The notes below the pieces were generated by a model. The model was not told where the DNA came from and made no database searches. It saw only the letters and a list, made by a program, of their open reading frames with translations. Shown piece by piece: positions 1-8,810 of a stretch of 64,000 bases of DNA. A program made the position numbers and the translations under genes. The first letter of the stretch is position 1; each line of letters starts with the position of its first letter. This stretch comes from a virus. The stretch spans positions 62,001 to 126,000 of IMG/VR virus record IMGVR_UViG_3300017987_000006; one strand, 5' to 3'.

Positions 1-9
1 CAAGGCGAG

Positions 10-318
10 ATGGTTCCGGAGTTGCTGCAACCCGACAAGGGGCCCGGACGTGGCCCTCGTGGGGAAGAGGAGACCATGACGGCGGGGTCTGAGGACGAGG
101 CCGAGAAAAACCGGATGGGATATCTGAAGGACGCCTTCACCCAGTTCGATCCAGACGCCAAGAAGACGGGAAACGAGCTGAGGGGGCTGCTGGACGGTTT
201 TGGTCCCAAGGCCATCGTCTCCAAGGCCCAGGCGGAGGACGCTGCTACAAAGACAGGGTCTGCACGCCTTGGCGCATTCTCTGACGAGCTGAAGAAGATC
301 TACGCCGCAGCGCAGTGA
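10..318 (+). CDS. Small hypothetical protein, possibly 5'-truncated
   Basis: The frame is open back to the first base of the window, so this may be the 3' end of a longer gene. If it starts inside the window, the ATG at 76 is the better choice because GAGGAG lies just upstream; that gives about 80 residues. The protein is highly charged and probably helical, and its C-terminal half is Lys/Ala rich. No family was recognised. It lies 3 bases upstream of the sigma-factor gene and is probably cotranscribed with it. Confidence 0.55.
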   Translation: MVPELLQPDKGPGRGPRGEEETMTAGSEDEAEKNRMGYLKDAFTQFDPDAKKTGNELRGLLDGFGPKAIVSKAQAEDAATKTGSARLGAFSDELKKIYAAAQ

Positions 319-321
319 TCT

Positions 322-1113
322 GTGAACCCGCTCGACGATGTCATAGAGGCTCTCGACATCCAGGAGGAGATGGAGAAGGAGAGCTTCGCCTTTCGGCCAA
401 AGAAGCCGTTTAGTCAGCGGGAGCACGACGAGCTCCAGATGTGGCAGACTTGGAATTCCAAGGGGAGGAAGCCGAACCACTTGAGGCCCCTGGTCAAGTC
501 GCTCCAACCGCTGGTACAACATCGCGCAAAGATCTTCCAGAACAAGCTGCGGGACATCCCACCCGCAGCGATCGAGGCGGAGTTCGACGATCGGTTGCTG
601 GACGCCCTGTCCACGTTCAACCCAGAAAAGGGCCGGATGAAGACGTGGGTGACACGGAATCTGATGAAGGCCAACCGGTTCATCAACACCTACCAGAACC
701 CGGGCCGCATCGGTGAGAAGCGGATATACGACATCTCGAAGTTTCAGAACGCTGAGGGATTCCTAAGAGATCAACTTGGTAGATCGCCAACGGTTCACGA
801 GATCGCAGATCATGCCAAGATGCCGGTACGCGAGGCCGAGCTGTTGCGTTCAGAGGTCCGTAAGGCGATGCCCATCGGCCAGCTTGAGGTAGACCCAACC
901 ATCGTCAGGCCATCCAGGACAAAGGAGGTCATGCGGCTTCTTCCATACGATTTGACTCCTGATGAGAACGCGGTGTTTGAGTATGTGCATGGGGTGGCTG
1001 GAAAGCCTAAACTTGGGACAAACGACATAGCGAAGAAGATGGGACTCAGTGCCCCAAAAGTCTCCAGGATCAAAAGCCAGATAGCAACGAAGTGGCGCAA
1101 GTACGATGGCTGA
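322..1113 (+). CDS. Phage-encoded RNA polymerase sigma factor, sigma-70 family
   Basis: Predicted promoter-specificity subunit that would direct host RNA polymerase to phage promoters. The 263-residue protein shows the family order. Residues about 55-125 are a region-2-like helical core with FNPEKGRMKTWVTRNL. Residues 143-183 resemble region 3, with LGRSPTVHEIADHAKM. Residues 205-260 are a region-4 helix-turn-helix, with TNDIAKKMGLSAPKVSRIKS. Region 1 is absent, as expected for a small alternative factor. The start is GTG. It overlaps the next gene by 8 bases and sits directly upstream of the virion genes, so a late-gene role is likely but inferred. Confidence 0.85.
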   Translation: MNPLDDVIEALDIQEEMEKESFAFRPKKPFSQREHDELQMWQTWNSKGRKPNHLRPLVKSLQPLVQHRAKIFQNKLRDIPPAAIEAEFDDRLLDALSTFNPEKGRMKTWVTRNLMKANRFINTYQNPGRIGEKRIYDISKFQNAEGFLRDQLGRSPTVHEIADHAKMPVREAELLRSEVRKAMPIGQLEVDPTIVRPSRTKEVMRLLPYDLTPDENAVFEYVHGVAGKPKLGTNDIAKKMGLSAPKVSRIKSQIATKWRKYDG

Positions 1114-1330
1114 TAGTCAAAAGAAGATCGCCAGAGATCGAAGGCTCGAACAGCTCGAGCAAGCAGTGCAGCAGTACGCGCTACGGAAGAAGGAGCGTTT
1201 GGAGGCGGACGTGGCATTTATGCAGTCCGTCATCGATAGCAGGACTGGGGCCGGACAGCTCTCTAGTCAATCGGTGTTCGACGCATCAAACCTTTTGGCT
1301 GAGAGCATTAACAGATTCTTGGAGGGGTAA
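1106..1330 (+). CDS. Small hypothetical protein
   Basis: A 74-residue charged protein, predicted helical. The Arg/Lys-rich N-terminal half (residues 5-35) has heptad-like spacing that would suit a short coiled coil. The start ATG lies inside the end of the sigma-factor gene, which implies translational coupling. No family recognised. The stop is separated by no bases from the start of the next gene, so the three form one unit. Confidence 0.6.
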   Translation: MADSQKKIARDRRLEQLEQAVQQYALRKKERLEADVAFMQSVIDSRTGAGQLSSQSVFDASNLLAESINRFLEG

Positions 1331-1615
1331 ATGAGTGGAGAAAAGACGGGCGTGTTGGAGCTGGAGCCGGATGAGATTATGGCTGTGGAGTTAGTCATGA
1401 CCAAGAGCCTTCTGGCATCGTACAAAGAGAAGTCGGCCTCGTTGCAGATCGAGCTGTTGAAACATCAGCTCCAGCAGGTACGTGATGAGGCGGCCAAGGC
1501 AGCACGTGATGAGGCAATCCTGCTGGCCAAGCTGGGGACAGCACGAGGTTTGGGGGGTAGGATAGTGTCGGCAAAGTCGATAGGTGGGGGCCGTCTGGCC
1601 TACGAAGTAGAGTAA
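1331..1615 (+). CDS. Small coiled-coil hypothetical protein
   Basis: A 94-residue protein whose central residues 30-70 are rich in Leu, Gln, Lys and Ala with heptad spacing, so a coiled coil is likely. The C-terminus is Gly-rich. A strong ribosome site, GGAGGGG, precedes the ATG. It follows directly after the 74-residue gene and is the last gene before a 46-base gap holding a TAGAAT element. Function unknown. Confidence 0.65.
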   Translation: MSGEKTGVLELEPDEIMAVELVMTKSLLASYKEKSASLQIELLKHQLQQVRDEAAKAARDEAILLAKLGTARGLGGRIVSAKSIGGGRLAYEVE

Positions 1616-1642
1616 GATATTTCCCATCGGGGCGGCGTTGTT

Positions 1643-1653
1643 GTAGAATCGGA
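1643..1653 (+). promoter_or_regulatory. TAGAAT-type -10 element, GTAGAATCGGA
   Basis: The gap between the small helical gene and the first virion gene contains TAGAAT at 1644-1649, five of six matches to the sigma-70 -10 box. The same 11-mer recurs at 33104-33114, upstream of another virion gene. No convincing -35 is visible here. The implied start site lies very close to the ATG at 1662, so it may instead be the site of a phage sigma factor or a chance match. Confidence 0.3.
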
Positions 1654-1661
1654 GCAACGAA

Positions 1662-1952
1662 ATGGCAGTAGTTGCCAGAAAGAGAGACCCACTCTCGGAA
1701 CGGATAAGGGAGCGAGTCGAACTGACTGGCGCTCTGGATGGGGTGAACAGGACTTACTCGATTCCGGATGTGCAGGGAGCAATCCACGTGCCACCAAAAA
1801 GACAGGTGAAGGTCTGGCATGGGACGAGAATGGTTCAGCCATCTGAGTTTGACGTTACGGAGGCGTCGCCTGGGGTCGTTACAGCGGTGACTTTGATCTT
1901 CGCGCCGCACAGCACGGGAAAAGTCTACGCGGACTATGTGACCGCAAGCTAA
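1662..1952 (+). CDS. Small virion-region protein
   Basis: A 96-residue protein with a basic N-terminus followed by a beta-rich segment; residues 45-95 alternate hydrophobic residues with Val, Thr and Gly. It is preceded by GGAG and the TAGAAT element and is followed by the 664-residue appendage protein. Its composition fits a small structural or adaptor protein, but no family was recognised. Confidence 0.65.
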   Translation: MAVVARKRDPLSERIRERVELTGALDGVNRTYSIPDVQGAIHVPPKRQVKVWHGTRMVQPSEFDVTEASPGVVTAVTLIFAPHSTGKVYADYVTAS

Positions 1953-1976
1953 CAATTCTGGAAGGAGTGCACGAAA

Positions 1977-3971
1977 ATGACAGTACGACCAGGTCTGATC
2001 GACCCCGAACTCGACGTACAAGGTCGAGACACTATCAACAACGCCAGGGACCTGGCGGACGAGGCCGCCGAGCGCGGTCTTCAGGATGGGAGTCAGGCAA
2101 CAGGTAACGGTACCACGGATGGTATTACCGCCCCAGTCAGCAACGTTCAGACGGCGACTGTTGCGGGCGCGTCGTTCGCCGCAAGCATGATCGGAAAGTT
2201 CGTGACTGTGGCCAGTGCGACCAATCCGGCCAACAACGGCACCTTCCTGGTCACCGCTGTCCCAGGCGCGACGCAGATCTCCTACGTCAACTCCAGCGGC
2301 GTTGTGGAGGCCAACACCTCGGCGACCTTTGATGTCTTCGCACCATATTCGGCGGCGGACAACGTGGATTTCACCGCCACCGATCGAAAGAACATCAAGG
2401 GCACGGCCAGCCACACCACGGACGTTCCGACCTATGTCCGGCCAAGCGCGATCGGGACCAACGTCCCGGCCAACCTGACCAACATCGCCGGCAACACCCT
2501 GGACGCGAAGGCGAAGGTCATCGACGTCAAGCAGGCCGGCATCAAGCTGCGCCCCTCGATCACTGACGGCGATCTGACGCTGGCGATTGGGGATGAGACG
2601 GCCGAGTTCACCGGCTACCATTTCACCTCGGACGACCTGAACTCGTTCATCACGATCTCCGGGTCGACCGACGCCGATGGCACCTACCGCATCAAGGCGG
2701 TCACCGACGGTAACACGCTGGAGTTGGATGGTCTGAACTCGGCCACGGCCGAGGGTACCATCACATGGGTGCTCGAGGGTGATCTCAAGGGGTATCTCAG
2801 CTCCCGCAGCTATGCTGACGCGGTGGACCGTCGGGGCATTCCCATCGCGGATAGTGGAGCGGAGGACGAGACCGTATACGAAGCTACCTTTTGTGACATC
2901 GTGGACCCGACGTCCGGTGGTCGTCCATCCGAGGAGGATGGAGACGCAATCTACGGCCGGAGCTTCGGTGATGAGAAGGATCCGAACAACACGGCCACCA
3001 ACGAGGGCACCCGCGCCTTCGTGCAGCTGATTACCGGGACCAACAACGGCTCGGCTGTGGACAGCAGCCTGGAGCCCATCTCCGGCCGTAGCGGCTCGGC
3101 AGCGTCCATCACGGGTGGCAACACGAACATCACCGGCTTGACCGGTATGAGCGACGAGGACATTGGTCGCTGGCTCACCATCTGGAACCTGGCTGCCGAT
3201 GAGGCGGGTCACTACCAGATCGCCACCATCGTGTCCGCCACTGAGGTCACGGTCACCCGCGGCTCGAACTTCACTGCCGACGCCTCCGGAGCTGTCAACT
3301 GGCAGGTTAGCCGACACCCGGGCACCTGGGATTTCTACACCCCCGACCGCTACCGCAAGGACGAGCTTTCAGAGACGGCGGACCGCACCACGCTCATCGG
3401 CGGGATCGTATCGGACGCCGAGCTGACGCTCGACATCGCGCAGATCCGCGAGTATATCGGCGCGGCGGATGGAGACACAACCCCAGACCTGGACAACACC
3501 GGGAACTACTTTCCTTTCTCAGATCTGTCGAACCCGGCCGACACCAGCCTGGAGGAGACGGTCAACATCCTCAACCAGGAGGTCGGCAACCGGGACTACT
3601 CTGCTGGCGCTTTGGCGGCCGTCAGCGGCCTGGCGGATGGACAGACCATTACGGCCAGCATCGAGGCCCTGGCGCTTGCGATCAGCAGCTCCAGTGTTAC
3701 CAGGACCATCGAGCGGCTCTCGGCGGCAATCCCCAAAAATACCGTGCACGATCTGCCGGCTGGCGTTTCTTACACGGTGGACGCGACAAACAACGGGCTG
3801 TATATGGACGTCTACTGGCGCAAGCAGCTTCGTGATCCTGGTCCCAACACTGTGTCCAGCAACGACTATGAGGAGACAAGCGGCAACGGTGGCGCTGGTG
3901 GTGTTGGACAGATCACTCCATATGAGCTGATCAAGTCCGGCGATTCGGTCAACTACTTCGTCCGGGCATAG
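1977..3971 (+). CDS. Large virion appendage protein with three repeated beta modules
   Basis: A 664-residue Thr/Ser/Gly/Asp-rich protein without Cys clusters, typical of fibre or baseplate appendages. Three repeats are visible at about residues 61-121, 196-268 and 375-446. Each has a hydrophobic strand, an NGTF, DGTY or GHYQ turn, a VTAV-like strand and a closing W/F strand. Residues 480-560 are helical. The start is ATG with GGAAGGAG upstream. It heads a run of eight structural genes. The exact virion part is unknown; its size resembles a tail sheath, but no sheath motif was seen. Confidence 0.75.
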   Translation: MTVRPGLIDPELDVQGRDTINNARDLADEAAERGLQDGSQATGNGTTDGITAPVSNVQTATVAGASFAASMIGKFVTVASATNPANNGTFLVTAVPGATQISYVNSSGVVEANTSATFDVFAPYSAADNVDFTATDRKNIKGTASHTTDVPTYVRPSAIGTNVPANLTNIAGNTLDAKAKVIDVKQAGIKLRPSITDGDLTLAIGDETAEFTGYHFTSDDLNSFITISGSTDADGTYRIKAVTDGNTLELDGLNSATAEGTITWVLEGDLKGYLSSRSYADAVDRRGIPIADSGAEDETVYEATFCDIVDPTSGGRPSEEDGDAIYGRSFGDEKDPNNTATNEGTRAFVQLITGTNNGSAVDSSLEPISGRSGSAASITGGNTNITGLTGMSDEDIGRWLTIWNLAADEAGHYQIATIVSATEVTVTRGSNFTADASGAVNWQVSRHPGTWDFYTPDRYRKDELSETADRTTLIGGIVSDAELTLDIAQIREYIGAADGDTTPDLDNTGNYFPFSDLSNPADTSLEETVNILNQEVGNRDYSAGALAAVSGLADGQTITASIEALALAISSSSVTRTIERLSAAIPKNTVHDLPAGVSYTVDATNNGLYMDVYWRKQLRDPGPNTVSSNDYEETSGNGGAGGVGQITPYELIKSGDSVNYFVRA

Positions 3972-3981
3972 GGTGTCGTGA

Positions 3982-4353
3982 GTGCTAAAACCCACGTTGT
4001 CGATCGGGGAGATTCCTAGATTCTCTTGCGGGTGCCGCAGGGATAAGCAGGGGAATATCGTCCGACGTCCAGGATGTGGGTGCTTGTGCCACGAGACGGA
4101 CGGCCCCTGCGACGTTCCCAACCCCCAGTTTCCGCACGATGGTAAATGCTCCTCCGGGCATTATGCACCGGAGGGCACTCGATTTTTTGCTGTAAGTGGG
4201 GAGACATTAGAAGCGTCTAGGACGGGCATCTACTGTGAGCCTTGCTTGATCGTAGCCAACAAGCTAGCAGCCTTGAAAAAGGAGGGCCTCGGACATACGA
4301 TAGACCCCGAAGTAGAGCTGAACAAACTTCTCGCGGAGGGAAACAATGAGTGA
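3982..4353 (+). CDS. Cysteine-rich protein with CxCxCH motif
   Basis: A 123-residue protein with nine Cys, probably metal-binding. Cys pairs at residues 16-18 and 32-36 surround the motif C-x-C-x-C-H followed after five residues by Cys; another C-x2-C lies near residue 86. The C-terminal 30 residues are charged and helical. The next gene carries nearly the same motif, so the two may bind the same metal or each other. It overlaps the next gene by 8 bases. The family is unknown, and Cys-rich proteins are unusual inside a fibre cluster. Confidence 0.6.
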   Translation: MLKPTLSIGEIPRFSCGCRRDKQGNIVRRPGCGCLCHETDGPCDVPNPQFPHDGKCSSGHYAPEGTRFFAVSGETLEASRTGIYCEPCLIVANKLAALKKEGLGHTIDPEVELNKLLAEGNNE

Positions 4354-4918
4354 TGGCAGCACCGGAACCGATCAAAAGAGGCATGGGTCTCATAAGGAGC
4401 ACTACGCTAAGCTGATCGACTCTTTTAAGGAGTTGGAGGCGCTGGCTGCGGCAGACGGAGCTCGGTTCAAGACGCTGGTCTTTACGCTGCTCAAGGCGTA
4501 CGAGACCATGAGGATTGAGCAGGAAGCTACAATCGCTCGCCTGGAGCGCCAGATCGAGTATTGCCGCGCCAAGCAGAAGAGCTGCTCTGAGTTCTCAGAC
4601 CTTTTGGTGGGGATGGTCGCGGTCCAGGTCCAGGAGGCCAAGACAGCGATTCCACCCGCTCCGGCTCCATCGATTGATCGTGCGCCATCTGATAAGGAAG
4701 TCCTAAAGACAATCTGCATATGCGGCTGTCAGGACGATGAAGATGCGGCAAATTGCGATTGTAGGTGTCACACAGAGGGGTACTGCGATGACGAGCGGTG
4801 TGCTGTCTGCGCAGCCAAGAAGTTGGCGCTGGAGCAGGAAACCTCCAAACGTCGAAAGCCACCAGCTCCGACGAAGAAGAAATCCAAGAAGAAGGCTAAG
4901 AAGAAGGCTAAGAAGTGA
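4346..4918 (+). CDS. Coiled-coil protein with Cys-rich domain and lysine tail
   Basis: A 190-residue three-part protein. Residues 10-95 are helical and heptad-like. Residues 122-155 hold about ten Cys, including C-x-C-x-C-H followed after four residues by Cys. The last 25 residues are a repeated Lys/Ala tail that could bind nucleic acid or another polyanion. It overlaps both neighbours (ATGAGTG at the front, GTGA at the back). Function unknown; a metal-stabilised structural or nucleic-acid-binding role is possible. Confidence 0.65.
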   Translation: MSDGSTGTDQKRHGSHKEHYAKLIDSFKELEALAAADGARFKTLVFTLLKAYETMRIEQEATIARLERQIEYCRAKQKSCSEFSDLLVGMVAVQVQEAKTAIPPAPAPSIDRAPSDKEVLKTICICGCQDDEDAANCDCRCHTEGYCDDERCAVCAAKKLALEQETSKRRKPPAPTKKKSKKKAKKKAKK

Positions 4919-5640
4919 GCCTGAACGATGAAGAATGGATCGGAGCCGAGGAGCTTGCCGCTGACGGCTCCGATGCCATCTTCGCGGGTGCCACAGTAGT
5001 CAGCACTACGTCTGGCACCAAGACGATCGTTCTGTCAGGAGTAGACCTATTTCGCCCACCGGAAGAGCTGGAGGAGAACGACAAGGTTATCCTCACAGGC
5101 ACATCGGGTGGCCTGGCTGATGGCACCTATACGGTCGATTCGATTACGGCTATCGCTACCCTGGTGGTCAAGGAGGCCATCGCTGACTCCACCGGCGGGA
5201 GTTGCGATGCCAGGCATCCGTCTGGTGCGGCCAAGGTCGGGCTTGATCCAACTGGCATGGGAAACGTCACGGCCACCGATGTCCAGGGGGCGATGGAGGA
5301 ACTTGACGGAGCCATTTCTACAAGCGGTCTCACGGAGCCTCAACACGAGGCCCTCGATGAGACGCTCGTCCATGAAATGGTTAGAGATGTTTGGGGCACC
5401 ATCTTGTACGGTTTGGGCGACGCTCGGCCTACCTCCCATACGATGTATCGCAATTTGGGGAAGACCACAAAGGACAGGGAGGTCACGATCACTTACAACG
5501 GTCCAGGTGGACGACCAGATACAGTAGTTATCGAGCAATTTGATACATCAGGCAATTCTATTACAGGTCAAACACTGACAGTAAGTTTATCGTATAATGC
5601 AGACTTGCTGCCCGATGACTACACAGTGGTGAAGAGCTAA
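4915..5640 (+). CDS. Virion structural protein, fibre-associated
   Basis: A 241-residue protein starting with GTG inside the previous stop. Residues 50-85 carry one copy of the beta module seen in the 664-residue protein (VILTGTSGGLADGTYTVDSI). Residues 110-125 contain NVTATDVQGAMEELD, a short helical motif common in phage fibre proteins. The C-terminal 70 residues are beta-rich. It overlaps the next gene by one base. A role in fibre or baseplate assembly is inferred from composition and context. Confidence 0.65.
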   Translation: MSLNDEEWIGAEELAADGSDAIFAGATVVSTTSGTKTIVLSGVDLFRPPEELEENDKVILTGTSGGLADGTYTVDSITAIATLVVKEAIADSTGGSCDARHPSGAAKVGLDPTGMGNVTATDVQGAMEELDGAISTSGLTEPQHEALDETLVHEMVRDVWGTILYGLGDARPTSHTMYRNLGKTTKDREVTITYNGPGGRPDTVVIEQFDTSGNSITGQTLTVSLSYNADLLPDDYTVVKS

Positions 5641-6467
5641 TGGGACTGATCAACTTCATATCGGCTGTCATTGACCGAACGACGCCGTTCAGTATCACAG
5701 GACGGTACGATTGGGTCCGATCTGCGACCGACCAATCTGGGGCTATGCTCCCTCCGAGAGGCACCTCGTTTCCAACAACCCCCGTGACAAACGAAGTGTT
5801 TTATCGGACAGACCTGGAGCGTTGGTATCGATGGGATGGGTCTGCGTGGCAAGTGGCATCGGCTAGTGGTGACGTAGTAGGCCCTGCAAGCTCGCTGGAC
5901 AACGCTTTAGTGCGATTCGACGGTACGACAGGTAAACTCATCCAGCAGGCTACGAACAACCCGCCGACGATGGATGACAATGGGCGCGTTCAGGGTACGT
6001 ACACCTACGCTCCCGCCGCGACGAACCCCACAGCAAATCCGACACCGGCTGATGGAGACAGGTACTACAACACTTCCCTACGGCAATGGATGCAATACGA
6101 CGGTGGGCGGTCCAAGTGGCTCAGCGTGGACACGTTCACGGTGCAGATGGGGAGGAATGGTTCTGTAGCATCTCCAGGGGCGCTGCGAGCAATCAACGGC
6201 ATGGCTCTGTCATCTGGAAGAGGCATCCCCACACCGAAGTCGACCATCGTTTACGTCGGTATCGCCAGGACAGACACCGACGCGAGCCAGATAGTGATCG
6301 GGCTGAATGACTCCTCGATTCACACAGTGAACACGAGCGCCACCTTCACTGAGGAGACGACCACGAATGTAGATGTCTCTGGAGGCAGGTTGCAGGGAGG
6401 CGTGCCCAGCGGGCAGAACGCCATCGATAACTGCCAAGTTCTGCTCCTCTTGAAAAGGAGAGCGTGA
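5640..6467 (+). CDS. Tail-fibre-like protein
   Basis: A 275-residue protein. Residues 80-110 contain GDVVGPASSLDNALVRFDG followed by TGKLIQ, a repeat common in phage tail fibres and also present in the next gene. Residues 45-75 and 125-150 contain RWYRWDGSAW and RQWMQYDGG, aromatic strands typical of fibre shafts. The C-terminal 120 residues are beta-rich. It overlaps the next gene by four bases. Likely part of the same fibre as its downstream neighbour. Confidence 0.7.
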   Translation: MGLINFISAVIDRTTPFSITGRYDWVRSATDQSGAMLPPRGTSFPTTPVTNEVFYRTDLERWYRWDGSAWQVASASGDVVGPASSLDNALVRFDGTTGKLIQQATNNPPTMDDNGRVQGTYTYAPAATNPTANPTPADGDRYYNTSLRQWMQYDGGRSKWLSVDTFTVQMGRNGSVASPGALRAINGMALSSGRGIPTPKSTIVYVGIARTDTDASQIVIGLNDSSIHTVNTSATFTEETTTNVDVSGGRLQGGVPSGQNAIDNCQVLLLLKRRA

Positions 6468-8809
6468 TGGCGAACCAGACGATCATAGCCAACAACCAGA
6501 CTGGCGCGGCTATTGAGTTGCTGGCGCTCGGTGTGACCATTCCTGCGTCTGGTGATCTTGAGCTGACGTTGTACGCATCGACGTTCGACATCCTGGACGA
6601 TGCCCAACTGTTCGGTCTCGTAGACACCGATGAGATGCTGCTGACGTTGAACGGTACGCCATTGAGCAAAGCCGATTCGCTGGCATTGATGACGCCTCCG
6701 GTGACAGGAGATTTGGCACACAGTGATCTGACAGGAATCGCAGCAACAGATCACCACAGCAACGCCAACGATCCCACATCGGACCAGAAGGATGCGCTGA
6801 CGGGTGCGGGAGCGATCACCTCGTTGAATCCGTTGGTGTCCCAGGGGACACTTGATACACATACTGGAGACACATCGAATCCGCATAGTGTCACAGCCGC
6901 GCAGGCCGGTGCGCCCACGACTGGCGATTTGACGAGTCATACTGGGAACACGTCAAACCCGCACAGTGTCACGGCGGCACAAGCCAGCGCCATCCCGACG
7001 TCAGAGAAGGGTGCGGCCAATGGAGTGTGCGAGCTGGATTCCGGCGGCAAGGTGCCGGCCACGAAGATTCCAGCGGTAGCTTTACCGGAGGTGCATGTTG
7101 TTGCAGATGAAACCGCTCGCCTGGCACTTACTGTTCAAGAAGGCGACGAAGCGATCCAGACGGACGATGGTTCGCACTGGATCTATGACGGGTCAACTTG
7201 GCACCAGCGCACAGGTGGTACAGGGGATGTGGCTGGACCTTCGTCTGCTACTGATAACGCGGTTGCTCGCTTTGATGAATCGACTGGAAAGGTCATCCAG
7301 AACAGCGCCGTCACCGTTGACGATTCTGGTAACATCGCAACATCCGGCACTGTGGATGGACGCGATGTATCAGCAGACGGTTCCACGCTCGACTCGCATG
7401 TTGCTTCGACGGCGAATCCGCACTCTGTTACGAAGACACAGGTAGGTCTTGGCAACGTTGAGAACTTGAAGGTCAATCTGACTGCCACAGTAGACCCGAC
7501 AGCTGGTGACGATTCAGGCGACGGTTACGCGGTGGGTTCACGTTGGGTCAACGTCACGGATGATAGAGAGTGGACCTGTCTCGACGCAGCGTTGACGGCT
7601 GCGGTGTGGCAGCAAGTCACGGCTAACGACACAGTGCCCGCCCAGTTCTTTGACGGCTACGACGCAACCGGTGGGGTAGACATTTCTTTTGGTTGGACCG
7701 ACGTACCACTGGATACGGAGCGCAAGAAGGATGCACCGTTCCTGCACATAGGTTCTTCGGCCGAGGTAGAGATCGACGAGACTGATACCTATCTGGTGTT
7801 GGGTCGTATGGGTTGGGAACAGACTGGCAACAACAGTCGATCTGCAGTCAAGGTGAGACTCGTATTGGATACTGGTGGTGGCTATGTTGAGGTGCCGGGT
7901 ACTTTGAGTGTTGGCTACTCGCGTCAGATATCTCAGGGTGAGGATTCAGTCAGTTTCAGCGCGGTCATGGCACTATCCGATGGGAATAAGATCAAGCTGC
8001 AAGGCTCCAGGCACAGCGGGAATGGCATAATTGAGACTCTTGCAGATGGGTCTTCGCTTGTCATCGTGCGTATCAAGGGAGAGAAGGGCGACCAAGGTCC
8101 GCCTGGGTCTGGCACCACGTTGACGATGAAGGACGCCTCGGGCGACCTGGCGAACACGCCACATTCAGCGCTGAAGGTTACCGGTGCTGGTGCGACGTTC
8201 GTAGATGAGGGAAGCGGTGTTGCAGCGCTGAACATTCCCGGTGCGCCAGAGATCGATGAGCCGGAGAACTTCGAGGACTGGATCGCAGCTGTCGGCCCTC
8301 GTTGGTATCATAACGGTGCGATTCTCGAAGAACCGGGCGGCGTCGTTCGCCTCACGACGAGTGGAGCGAGTGGCGACAACAAGGACTTCGGGGAGTCTGC
8401 TCGTAGCTGGAAGGCAGCCAACAAGTTTCATTTCAGGTGCAAAACGAAGTTGGGACAGACTGCCAATTGCTATGTAGAAATTGGATTCGCTAATTTCTCT
8501 ACAGGGCACTACGCATTTTTCAGCAACGATGGTACAGCGGGTGCTTGGCGTTCTAGAACGCGAGACGGTTCGACTTACGAGAACACAGACAGCGTAGGTA
8601 CGCCTGACACGAGTTATCATCTGTTCGAGATCATCGCGGATGGGTCGGAGATTGTGTTCAAGATCGACAATGTGACAGTGGCCACGCACACGACTAACCT
8701 GCCGTCTGATGCGATGCTGGGATACAACTACATCGAGGCAACTGCCGCAGTGGTGGTGACCTTGGACAACGACTATATGCGGATCACATGTGAAGATAGG
8801 GTGAGCTGA
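6464..8809 (+). CDS. Tail fibre protein with NPHSVT repeats and collagen-like segment
   Basis: A 781-residue fibre. Residues about 125-175 and 295-320 carry three copies of NPHSVT followed by AAQ or KTQ, the last ending in VGLGNVENL, a classic fibre repeat. Residues 255-290 repeat the GDVAGPSSATDNAVARFD motif of the preceding gene. Near residue 540, GEKGDQGPPGSG is a short collagen-like stretch. The last 190 residues form a separate beta-rich domain resembling a concanavalin/LamG-type binding head, so host or glycan recognition is likely. Family assignment beyond fibre is not certain. Confidence 0.8.
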   Translation: MMANQTIIANNQTGAAIELLALGVTIPASGDLELTLYASTFDILDDAQLFGLVDTDEMLLTLNGTPLSKADSLALMTPPVTGDLAHSDLTGIAATDHHSNANDPTSDQKDALTGAGAITSLNPLVSQGTLDTHTGDTSNPHSVTAAQAGAPTTGDLTSHTGNTSNPHSVTAAQASAIPTSEKGAANGVCELDSGGKVPATKIPAVALPEVHVVADETARLALTVQEGDEAIQTDDGSHWIYDGSTWHQRTGGTGDVAGPSSATDNAVARFDESTGKVIQNSAVTVDDSGNIATSGTVDGRDVSADGSTLDSHVASTANPHSVTKTQVGLGNVENLKVNLTATVDPTAGDDSGDGYAVGSRWVNVTDDREWTCLDAALTAAVWQQVTANDTVPAQFFDGYDATGGVDISFGWTDVPLDTERKKDAPFLHIGSSAEVEIDETDTYLVLGRMGWEQTGNNSRSAVKVRLVLDTGGGYVEVPGTLSVGYSRQISQGEDSVSFSAVMALSDGNKIKLQGSRHSGNGIIETLADGSSLVIVRIKGEKGDQGPPGSGTTLTMKDASGDLANTPHSALKVTGAGATFVDEGSGVAALNIPGAPEIDEPENFEDWIAAVGPRWYHNGAILEEPGGVVRLTTSGASGDNKDFGESARSWKAANKFHFRCKTKLGQTANCYVEIGFANFSTGHYAFFSNDGTAGAWRSRTRDGSTYENTDSVGTPDTSYHLFEIIADGSEIVFKIDNVTVATHTTNLPSDAMLGYNYIEATAAVVVTLDNDYMRITCEDRVS

Positions 8810-8810
8810 T

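Noticed and set aside
1395-3317. Long open frame (640 codons) on the minus strand opposite the 664-residue appendage gene
   Set aside because: It is antisense to a convincing structural gene, has low-complexity Arg/Gly/Val composition and no ribosome site or family signal. Long antisense frames are common in such GC-rich coding sequence.
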